From positions 2,302-65,583 of the forward strand of contig CDMY01000276.1 of the NCBI GenBank assembly GCA_001179505.1: a stretch of 63,282 nt of DNA, given 5' to 3'. The notes under the pieces are model-generated. The model was not told the DNA's origin and searched no databases. It saw only the letters and a program-made list of their open reading frames with translations. This document shows positions 45,001 through 54,668 of the stretch, one piece after another (position 1 is the first letter of the stretch; every line of letters starts with the position of its first letter). The DNA is from Vitrella brassicaformis (Eukaryota; Sar; Vitrellaceae). The translations under genes were made by a program, and so were the position numbers.

Positions 45001-45560
45001 GCAACAAGATCACAATGGCCCACCTCAACAACCGGCGCCACGCGAAGCTGAGCCGGTGCCACAGGCCAACAGCGCGGCTCGTGGCACACAGGAGGAGAGC
45101 CGGCCGTCTCAGGCGGCCGGCAGAGGTCGCGGCGCGGGGAGGGGCCGGGGGAGGGCTGGGAGTGGGAGTGGTGGTGCATCTGGTGTGTGGGTGGCCGCCA
45201 AGAGAGGGGGTGGCTCGGGGCCTCACACCGGCGACGGTGAGCCGAGGGGCGAGGAGGGGATAGAGGAGACAAAGGACAAGACGCAGCAGGAGGGCGACAC
45301 TAACAGGTCAGTGAGTGGGTGGGTGAGTGGAGTGGAGCCATCACATCCATCGAGGCGGCGGTGGCTCACGTCTGTCTGTTTGTCTCTCTGTGGTGTGGTG
45401 TGGTGTGCTGTTGTTGTTGGTGTGCAGAGGGGTTGACGACAAGCCGGAGCGGCCGCCCCCTGCCACCACCAGCAGCGATGAGAGTCCCGAATATGACCGT
45501 GACCCATCGCGGTTCAAGCCCTCCTATGACGAGGCCTTCCCGCCGCTCGGCAAGAAGTGA
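42070..45560 (+). CDS. SUZ-domain RNA-associated protein, Pro/Gln-rich
   Basis: Six exons (42070-42443, 42562-43493, 43577-43750, 43824-44009, 44145-45306, 45428-45560) join in phase to 986 aa. The SUZ hallmark is clear: KVPFKILMRPSA near residue 120 and, after a long Ser/Pro/Gln insert, TIEEREEAYKAARMRIFG. This is the conserved element of SZRD1/R3HDM-type RNA-associated proteins. The C-terminus (YDRDPSRFKPSYDEAFPPLG) may be a SUZ-C-like segment. The rest is low complexity: Gly runs, Gln runs, His/Pro tracts, an (SP)n stretch from a CCCTCA microsatellite near 44870-44905, and an RGG-like GRGRGAGRGRGR. R3H is not visible. Likely a cytoplasmic mRNP component. The two halves of the SUZ motif are split by ~190 residues, which is unusual. 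Confidence 0.85.
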
Positions 45561-46581
45561 GTGACGGACTCACTCACTGATTGGTTGACCGATTCGATCC
45601 ACCGATCGCGCACACTCTTATCTATTTTGTTGCGCCTGTTTGGCGCGAGCGGATGCCCACGTCGTTGCGGTGGGCTGTGGGGGTAGTAAAGGTCGGTCGG
45701 TCGGTCTGTCTGTCTCGTGTGTGGAGACCCATTGCCGTCACGTCAGAGACAGAGAGACAGAGAGAGAGAGATGGTATGGTATGGTGGCCGTGGGAGGCCA
45801 TGGCGTTGCTTCTTGTTTCTGCTAGCCGGCTGCCGGACAGACAGACAAACAAACAGACATTGGTATACGTAGCTGGTGGTGAGTGCCAAGCCAATGGACG
45901 GACAGTAGATGGATGGACACTCCGTGCTCTGCTCTGCATGGGATGTGTGGTCCATCCTTCTCTTGTCTCAGATGAGTGTGCAGACCGACAGACAGACAGA
46001 CCGACCGACCGATCGAGAGGAGACCAAGCTATTGAGGCGTACCTTACCCTACCTACGCCCCCGGAGTTTTCCAGTGTCCGTGTGCATGTCTGCATGGGTG
46101 GGTGGGAGGGGTGGGTGGGTGTGCAGTCGTGACGGTGTGCATCCGTGCTTGCCTGCGGATCGGATCCCCCCATCAAGGGCCTTTTTTGTACTCTCGATCA
46201 ACTAGTGTCAGCCACGCGTGAATGGTCGCTACATGTCCCACTACCGACTCCACGCGCACATCACATCAGCCTTGAGAAGGGGGGGCGTCTCGCCCGCCAC
46301 CGTCCACTGAATGAGGCACATACGCACTCACTGCACATACATCAGCTGTTTGCAGCATCTCTGCATAGCCTGCATGTCTCCATCAGCCCATCCATCCATC
46401 CATCCAGCAGGCACTCTCCCCAGCCGCATCGCATCATCCAGCTGTACATGCCATGCAAGCAGTACATTATCCACCACACCACACCACACCCGACTGGCAC
46501 GCGCGCGTCTCCAGTAGGAGACCTTCCTCCCCCCCTCCCCAGCCACCTCTCCCCGCCCGCCCCTCTCGATGTGTCCATCCA
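45561..46581. other. Convergent intergenic region
   Basis: About 1 kb between the 3' ends of the SUZ gene and the FKBP-like gene. It has GGTC/CAGA repeats and a GGTGGGT tract, with no exon set. Confidence 0.6.
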
Positions 46582-49455
46582 TCATCCGCCGACGAGCATG
46601 CCGCCCCACAGGCGGAAGTCGTCTCCGCGTTTGCTGAGGACCACGTGCACGGCGGGGTGCCGCGCGATGGCGCGGAAGACGTCCTCCCACTCCTGTGTCG
46701 GGTCGCGCATCTTGTCCGTGTCCTCCTTCTCACTCATATGCTCGGGCGGCAGCAACTCGTGAGCCGACAGATCCAGACCACGGCTGCCCTGCATGCAGGC
46801 AGGACACACACATACATACCCATACGCACAGAGAGGGGCGTGGGGTGGTGTGGTGTGTGTGTGTGGTCAGTAAGTCACCGCTTCGTTGATGCACCAGACG
46901 ATGGCGTCCTCGGAGGCGACCTTCCCCTCCCACGGGCCCTCCAACACCTGCCATGCCACCAACACCCCCCCCCCCCCCCCCNNNNNNNNNNNNNNNNNNN
47001 NNNNNNNNNNNNNNNNNNNNNNNNNNNNNNNNNNNNNNNNNNNNNNNNNNNNNNNNNNNNNNNNNNNNNNNNNNNNNNNNNNNNNNNNNNNNNNNNNNNN
47101 NNNNNNNNNNNNNNNNNNNNNNNNNNNNNNNNNNNNNNNNNNNNNNNNNNNNNNNNNNNNNNNNNNNNNNNNNNNNNNNNNNNNNNNNNNNNNNNNNNNN
47201 NNNNNNNNNNNNNNNNNNNNNNNNNNNNNNNNNNNNNNNNNNNNNNNNNNNNNNNNNNNNNNNNNNNNNNNNNNNNNNNNNCCCCCCCCAACACACACAC
47301 ACATACGCAGCTCATCTGGACAGGCCACTCATCTTGTCTGACCGACGGACCGTCTGGTTCTGCAGCTTGATGCTCATCCACTTGGGCCTCATGTCGCACT
47401 TGAGGTCCTTCTCCCTCAGGTAAGGGGAGGGCCGCTTGTACATCCTGAGGGGCACCCACATCTCGGCGGCGAACGGCGTCTCCCGCCAGAGGTAGTGGGG
47501 CGACTTGCCCTGAATCCGGAAGCCGGCGTCGTGGCTGCCCGACGTGGCGGCATCCTTGAGCATGGCGTCACTGTAGCCACGCTGCGGCAGCTCACGCTGG
47601 TCTAGACCCTCCTCGCCGTACTGGTGGCGCATCACCTCTGTTGGCACAGATGATAGATAGTATTAGGGGGTATTAGTGGTCGGGGGTGTCTCGTTCGCTA
47701 TGGTGCCTGCCTGAGGCACTTATAAGTATACCCTACCTACCTTGGAATTTCCGTTCCTGAGGCTCCGTGAGGTTCCAGTGCTGCCACAGGGGACTCACGC
47801 CAGTCATCATCTGGCCCTGACAGACAGACAGACAGACACGCACACAGAGAGAGAGAGAGAGAGGGAGAGAGAGGCAAATCCACGTCTGTGTGTCTGCGGA
47901 GGGGATCTCGACAGACGGGACAGGATGGTCGGTGCCCACCGACCTCCAGTTTTCTCAAGAGCTCCTCCTGTGTGGGCGCCTGTGCGTCCAGCTGTGACTT
48001 GTCAACATCTTCCAGCCGATGCTTCTTGTCGGACAGACGCACCACACCCGTGTTGGAGGGATGGTTGGCCGGCAGGGTGGCCCTCCTCGCCTCCAGGGGC
48101 AAAGGCGAGGATTCCCTCGGCTCGCTGCGGACCTCGGTGGGCGCCGGGGGTGGGTGGTGTGGCTCTTGATGGGCCTGCGGCGGGTGCTGCTGTGGCGCAT
48201 CAATGCCTTCTGCTGTCACGTTGTGACGTTTCTTGACGACGGCCTTCTTGCCGAGCAGCTCCACTGCCTGAGGCCATACTCACACACGCACAGGCAGACA
48301 GACAGACAGTGTGGTGCAAAGCTTAAGGCGCACCCACGCGCAGATGCGTGTGTGTGTGTGCGTGTGTTTGGACATGCGGACCTCTTCCCTTGTCAGCCTC
48401 CGCGGCTTCTCGCCAGGAGCGGTGAAGTCCACCAATCGCAGGTCCATCCTGCAGGTGGCCAGACACGCAGCAACATATCCCACTAACGAGGCGCACACGT
48501 TCACCACTGCACTGCACATGCTTGTGCGTGCATCTGGCTTGTGTGGTGTGGTGTGACCCCCGCGCCTCCCTCGCCCTACACGAATCTGAAGTCAGGTGGC
48601 AGCAGGTCGACTCGGATGAGTTCCGCCAGCTGCTCGCGAGGGGCGAACAGCTCCGGTGAGCACACAAATATCGCCCTCTCGGCGCGACGCATCGTCTGCA
48701 GGGCCTTCTGGAACCCCGGAGCCATACCCTCCTGCACAAGACACACCACACCCAGACAGACAGACAGACAGGGAGAGGGGGAGGGATAGAGTGACAACGA
48801 CACCCATCCACTGGACATCGGACACCTGACTGACCATGTCGAATTCAGCGGCGCTTGAGGTGTTCATGGCGAAGACATCGGGACCGTTCTCGATCTTGAG
48901 GGCGACGGTGGCCATGACCCTGCTGTCGACAGCCGGCCTGTTCCGGTCCCTCAGGTCAGCACGATCAAGATTGACGGGCTCCATCTTCTTGGTGTAGGGG
49001 TTCTCCATCACGGGCATGCGCTTGTCGTCCATGCCGTCGTCGAGCATCTTCTTCCACATCTTGCCCTTCACCAGCTCCTCCCAGCCGCTCCGCTGCGATA
49101 GCCACCGCACGTTGTCCGGCACGTGCTCGTCCGCTCGCGGCAGGTCCTCATACTCGTGTTGATCACGATGGCGTTGATGGTGCTGATCATGGCGGTGAAA
49201 GTCGCCCTCCGTGTCGAACAGACGAGTGCGCAAGCAACGACGACCTCTGCCGCCGCCAACCGGTCTCCTGGTGCTGACGTGACGCTCAAACACAAGAGCA
49301 GATCTTCGCTGCCGGTGGGCATGAGCGGGGAGGGGAGAAACGCCGCTGCTTGCGAGGAGAGCGGTCCAGCGCTGTGGTCGTGGTTGCCACGCCACGGCGT
49401 TTGGTGGGTTGCGAAGAGCAGCAAGGACAACGAGCAGGGCGGCGGGAAGACTCAT
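46582..49455 (-). CDS. FKBP-fold-like protein with signal and transit peptide, gap-interrupted
   Basis: Minus-strand exons 48826-49455, 48580-48731, 48382-48448, 47944-48267, 47741-47816, 47343-47637, [missing exon(s) in gap], 46879-46947 and 46582-46788. The N-terminus is a signal peptide (MSLPAALLVVLAALRNPP, cleavage near NAVAW). An Arg/Ser/Ala-rich, acid-poor stretch follows, as in bipartite plastid leaders of algae with secondary plastids. A central part reads APGFQKALQTMRRAERAIFV, then ELIRVDLLPPDFRFVMDLRLVDF, which resembles the C-terminal half of FKBP-type prolyl isomerases; catalytic aromatic residues are not obvious. Further on are a Pro/His-rich linker and a long region containing HYLWRETPFAAEMWVPLRMY. 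Exon 47343-47637 ends in phase 2 while exon 46879-46947 starts in phase 0, so at least one exon is lost in the gap. The FKBP call is tentative; the secretory or plastid destination is better supported. Confidence 0.6.
46982..47281. other. Assembly gap (300 N) flanked by poly-C
   Basis: Exactly 300 Ns with C runs on both sides, inside the FKBP-like gene. Same form as the gap at 15826-16125. Confidence 0.99.
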
Positions 49456-49543
49456 CAGATCATCGAAAATGCGACTCGCCTTCACCACACAGCATCCGCC
49501 CCTTCTCAGAATGAACCATAGAGATCATTTCAGAAGGGAAAGA

Positions 49544-49567
49544 AGCTCGCAAGATTGTAAGCTCGCA
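49544..49567 (+). promoter_or_regulatory. Two AGCTCGCA motifs in a divergent promoter
   Basis: Copies at 49544-49551 and 49560-49567, 16 bases apart, both reading toward the rightward gene starting near 49583. The whole divergent interval is only ~130 bases. Confidence 0.4.
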
Positions 49568-49582
49568 TTTGAGCACCTTGGG

Positions 49583-51089
49583 ATGATGGCGCATGTGTTG
49601 CCTCTGCAGGTGTGGCAGCATCGAGTGCTGTCCAATGGGCGTCTGCGATATGAGCAGAGTGAGATCTTCGTCACGCGCCAGCGGCACCTCGGCTGTCTAC
49701 TGCACTCTCATTCTCGGCCGCATCGACGCATTGCTGAAGTGCCATGGGCTCAGTGGGCTGATTAACGTCGACAGACATGGCGGGAAGGCTGGGGCGGCTC
49801 CGCTGCCCGGCGGCCTCTCGCGCATCGACTACCTGTGCCTCTGGTGATATCGGCCGAGTGGGTGCAGCAGCACTGGCCCACCAGGGCCGCGTTGCGCCAG
49901 CTGCCGCTCGCACTGGCCATCTACAAGACCATCGGCCATCTGCTAAGCCACAGAGGCGACAGCCTGGCCCTGACAACAGACGACCAGACTGGCGAGAATG
50001 GCGAGGTCAGACACATCAGAGGGGACATTCATGACTGACGTCTGCTGTCGTCATGCCGTTGCCATGCGTTTCTGTCTGCAGGATGGTGGGCCTGACGAGA
50101 GTGGCGAGCAAGAGGAGGATCTAGCCGGGCGGGTGGACAGTGGCGGAGCTGAGGAGGTCGGTGGAGAACACATCAAGACATGAGCGTGTTCACTGCACCC
50201 GCACGTGTGCCCCCTACTCAGGACGACGGCCAAGAGGGGCCCATGGCGTCTGACGATTGCCAGGTCAGCAACACCCATACTGATGTGGTGTGGTGCTTTG
50301 ATGGACGGCTCGTGTGTGTGGTGCATGGTGTGGCGGTTTGCAGGACGCCCTGATTGGCGATGGCGACGGCCAGGCGGCCGGTGGGGGGCAGCCGACGGAA
50401 CCTGACGACGACGTAGGCATTGACTGCACTGCCCAATAGGAAGGGGCACACGGGTTTGGTGTCCGCTGATTGTGTGTTTGTGTGTGCGAGCAGGACCACA
50501 GTGAGGAGAGTGACGACCACCACAACTATCTCCACAAGGTCGGCGATGTGCGCTTCCGCATTCTGCCGGCCTATGAGGCCCCGGGCACCACCCCCACGAC
50601 ACAAACGACCCGGCCGTCAAGGAGGACTCCGCTGACGGCGTTCGGTATCGCTACTCGTCATCCTCGGTCTTCATGACGGACAACCTCATGTGCTACTGGT
50701 CCCGTCACGAGGCAGCGGGCCAGCAGGAGATCCTGACGGCGCCAGTCCCACACACTGATGCCCGCCTTCGGTCCCTCATGGCCACAGAGGCCTTGGGCGA
50801 CTGCATCGTGGCGGACATGCATGTGGTGCTGTGTGGCCATCGGCCGAATGAGACCGTCGCTGCGCACCTTCGGGTTGCGCGTTTTGGACACGTTTTTGGA
50901 CACATAGATATCCACACAACGGAGGGGCGTGTGAGTGGTGGTGTGTCTGTTGACGAGTGCTATCCCACTACCGTCCGCCATGCCCGTGGTGTGCTTAAAC
51001 GAGTCAGCCTAGAGAGGGATGTGGTAGACCAGGGCAGGCGCATGCAGACAAACTGTGTGGATGGAGTGATGGAACGACGCATCGCATGA
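49583..51089 (+). pseudogene. Unrecognised gene with two apparent frame breaks
   Basis: Protein-like segments occur in order: HRVLSNGRLRYEQSEIFVTR; then, in another frame, LILGRIDALLKCHGLSGLIN; then, after a further shift near 49838, PLVISAEWVQQHWPTRAALR and LALAIYKTIGHLLSHRGDSL. Small acidic exons with good splice borders follow (50082-50156, 50220-50263, 50342-50411, 50494 onward). The last (HNYLHKVGDVRFRILPAYEA) runs into another shift near 50590, before VRYRYSSSSVFMTDNLMCYW and an open frame to 51089. Either this gene has decayed by small indels or the sequence has errors. No family recognised. Confidence 0.4.
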
Positions 51090-51611
51090 TGTGGGGTCTC
51101 GGATCGTTCAGCTTACATTCTGTCGATCATTCAGCTTACATTCGATGAGTCAATCGTTCATGACATCTATTGCTTCTCTGTCAATCGTTCATTCAGCTTG
51201 TGTTCTCGTTAGCAGCGCATCGGTCCAGTGTCTCTGTCGGGCCGGACTGTAGGTGTGACGTACACACTCATGGCTCGGCGTGTTCTCTGTCACGTGACAT
51301 CGTCAATCGTTCAAATTAGTCTCTTAGTTTTGGCTACTGGCACCAACACTAGAAGTATACATCCCATCACCCAGTCACTTGACCGTCCCCGCTCCCGATC
51401 GGAGCGCTCCCATCCCTAACTTCACCACATATGGCATATGGCATATGGCATATGGCATATGGCATATGGCATATGGCATATGGCATATATCCCATTCGCC
51501 CCTCTGTGGACACACAGTGTCTACACACACACACACACATTCGCTCGCACAGACACAAATAAGTACAGACACAAATAAGTACAGACACAAATCCACACAC
51601 ACACACACAGA
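51090..51611. other. Convergent intergenic region with ATATGGC satellite
   Basis: Contains imperfect TCGTTCA repeats (51115-51200), a pure heptamer array at 51428-51487 and a CAGACACAAATAAGTA tandem at about 51550-51592. No exon found. Confidence 0.65.
51428..51487. repeat. (CATATGG)n heptamer array
   Basis: Eight near-perfect copies of a 7-nt unit, ATATGGC. Each unit contains or abuts the palindrome CATATG, so the array is a run of self-complementary sites. It lies just past the 3' end of the secreted propeller-like gene. Confidence 0.95.
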
Positions 51612-52728
51612 TCACGATGTCGGCAATGAGAATGACCGTGCCCTCTCGGCCCCCTCGGTCACCGAAGCGCCAAGAGGGCCGCGCCCCCCCACCGAAGTCA
51701 CCCGGCCGCTCACATCTATTGTGTCAATGAGCGTCCCAGGGGCGCCGTTGCTGGTGTCAAACACCATCACCGCGCCCTTCCGCGCGAACAGGACGGTGTC
51801 TGGTGAGGCCACGGCTACACTCACCGCTCCCCCACCACCGCCTGTGCCGACGGGGCGGACCTCCACGTCGGCCGCTCTCTTGCCAACGACAAGGGGGGTG
51901 ACATCAGTGACGGTCATCGAGCCGTGAGCAGTGTACATGAGCACTGCGCCGTTTCTCCGCTGCACAGCCGTCACGAGCGCGAAGTTGGCTGGCCCCACGG
52001 CGTTTTCAAACCCCGAGCCGGGAATCCGGATGTCATCGATGGCTCGCACGCCATCCTCATCGATGGCCAGCACGAGGATGCCAAATCGACTGGTGCCCGG
52101 ACTCTCGAAATCGGTGGACATGAGGGCTACGTCTCTGCTGGCCATCGTGACGTCGGGGAAGCCAATCACGCCTGCGACTTGCTCGTTCAGCACGATGTTG
52201 TCGCCGATCCGCGCGCTGGAAGTGTCGTACTTCCAGGCGGAGAGCCCGCCGGTGCCGCCGCTCACCACCAGCGTCCCGCCCTTTGCGGAAATGCCCACGA
52301 AGGGGAACGCATTCACGTTGCTGATGACCGGGCCGGCCTGTGATATCGATGTGATGTCTGCCGGGTCTTCCAGCAAGAAGGCGACGACCGATTCTGAGGC
52401 GGCGGAGATGCCAAAAACGGCTTAAGGGCTTTCGGGGTTTTCGGGGTCGACGGGGTCGACGGTGACGTCATCGATGGACTCTACTCCATTGGGGAGAGGG
52501 ACCGAAAAAGATTCCTGACACACCCCAACAACACAGACTGTCACCGTGTTTTGAGTCCTTCTCGGGCATGGATCTCACGTCGCCCCGTTGAAGCAGCAGC
52601 CCAGCGCTTCCGAGTGCTGTCAGCACGATTCTGCCGCCCTGGACGGCGGGTGTCACGACCACATTCTGCCCCCAAGCAGCCGGCAGGTGGAGGAGAACCA
52701 GCACGCTAAGGCGACGAAGCCAAAGCAT
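51612..52728 (-). pseudogene. Secreted beta-propeller-like protein with in-frame TAA
   Basis: The minus-strand start gives a clear signal peptide (MLWLRRLSVLVLLHLPAAWG) and QNVVVTPAVQGGRIVLTALG. A second segment in good frame begins SFSVPLPNGVESIDDVTVD, hits TAA at about 52421-52423, and continues without change of frame through AVFGISAASESVVAFLLEDP to the end. The downstream 250 residues show repeated beta-strand units ending in short hydrophobic blades (GGTLVVSGGTGGLSAW, RFGILVLAIDEDGVRAIDDI, NGAVLMYTAHGSMTVTDVTP, GAVMVFDTSNGAPGTLIDTI), as in extracellular propeller or hemolysin-independent choice-of-anchor proteins. The join between the two segments (around 52490-52545) is not in phase with any GT-AG pair I tried. 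A decayed gene or sequence error is most likely. Confidence 0.5.
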
Positions 52729-52910
52729 ACGGTAGAATCAAGATGATCAGACGCTCTGGTCGCTTTCCGTGTAGCAGGGCGTGAACACAGCAGGCGACCA
52801 AGCTGGGAAGAAAGAGCGTCAAGCATCCCAATACCCATTATTTCCAAAGTACTATAATTTCAAAGCGCTTCGTGGTGGTGTGCCCAAAGGACACTTTTCC
52901 AAACGAGGAG

Positions 52911-54637
52911 ATGGGCGGGCGGAGATGCAGAAGCGGCTGGCATGGAAAAACATCGCCTTCTCGGCGGCCGCCGGGCGTTTTGGTGATCTGCCTGGCTTCC
53001 TTGGCTGTGAGCAGGGGTGCCCTGATGGAGACAATCATCGTCAACAACACAGCAGCAGGCAAAGCCGGCGAGGCAGCCGCCGCGCTTCATAAGGCGATTG
53101 AGGCGGCAAACGGGCAGGACGGAGCCGACGACGTCATCTCATTTCAGGTGGAGGGCACAGCATCAGCGGCCGTCGATGTGGTGGTCTCTGAGCCACTGCC
53201 GGTGATCAAGGAAGGGCTGACCATCAGGGGGCCCGGCTCGGGCCGGCTGCGCATTGTCAAAGCCTACCACGGCCGCCCGCTCTTCCAGTTCGACGAAGGC
53301 GCCGGTCCCGCGGTGGTTCAGGGAGTCACTCTGGCCATTCACCATCCCTCCACCAGCACGATGGTCGTCACGAAGGCCAGGTCCCTCACTCTCACCGACG
53401 TGGTCATCAAGGGCGTCAAGAAGCACAACAGCGGCCGAGGCATCTACTGCGAAGCTGGGGGCAGGGGCGGCGTGCACCTGACGTTGGATGCCGTCGAGAT
53501 CGCTCACATGAAGGTCCATCACGATGACGGCGGTGGGATCCTCGCCAACTGCGGCCTGACCGTCAGGTCGTCGGAGGTGCATTTCAACGCGGCGGGCAGG
53601 GGCGCGGGCATCTTCCTGGGGCCGATGGCGCAGAAAGTGGACATCTCAGCGACCAAGATCATGAACAACCATGCAAACGGTGAGCGAAACATGAAGCAGT
53701 TGACGTCAATTGTGCATTGAGTTACAAGAGTCTCTCATCTCCGCTGCGCTTCAGCCGAGGGCGGAGGCATCTTCGCCACTCAGCCGACAAGCAAGGACAA
53801 CGAGACGTCTGCAGCCTCACCACCCCTGGTGCTGCACGAGTCCTTGGTGGTCGGCAACTCGGCCACCAATGGCGGAGGCCTCTTCGCCGGCCGACGGGCG
53901 AACATCACACACACAGGTGGGCGGGGCGGTTAGTGCACAACACAGCGCAGCTCAGCATTGGATCGCTCCTTTGTGTGCTGTGGTCTTCCCGCAGTGTTGA
54001 TGGTGAATCAAGCGCCGGAGGGTGGGGGCATCCATTTTTCAAGACGGTCTGGGGGATCTGTCGTCCGTGGTGTGAGCGTCGAAGGGAACCAGGGGAACAC
54101 AGGTGTGTGTAGGGGTGTGTATGTGGGATGTCTTATCCACATGTGATCAAAAAGACAGACAGACAGACAGACAAGAGTGATCTGTGTGTGGTGTGTGTGT
54201 GTGTGTGTGAGTCTGCAGGTGGCGGCATCATGTGCAACGCCCCAGTGCAAATTGAAGACACCACACTCAGACAAAACAGGCACACACACACACACACACG
54301 CGACACCACACGAGCACACAACCGAGGCCATGCCCACGTGTCTGTCTGTCTGTCTGTCTGTTCAGGGCTCGTGGTGCGTCGTCATACGGCGGTGGTCTGT
54401 CCATAGGGAAGCACTGCGGCACCCCCACCCAACACACCACCATCACCGACAGCTTCATCCAACACAACCTCGCACACGCCGGCGGGGGCATGGCCGTCGA
54501 CACGCCGGATGCACACGTCGACATCGTCCGAACCACCATCTCATCTAACGTCGCTGAGGGCCATTACGAAGGCAAGTCGTCCCTCTCTCTCTCTCTTGCG
54601 CCCCTTTGTGTCACACGGATGCTGTCTCTCTCTCGCC

Positions 54638-54668
<31 letters not shown>

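Noticed and set aside
24462-52423. Stop-codon reassignment (TAG/TAA read as an amino acid) as an explanation for in-frame stops
   Set aside because: NAPRT and both family-3 copies end at TAG in the expected place, and other well-modelled genes have no internal TAA/TAG. Local decay or unseen splicing is simpler.
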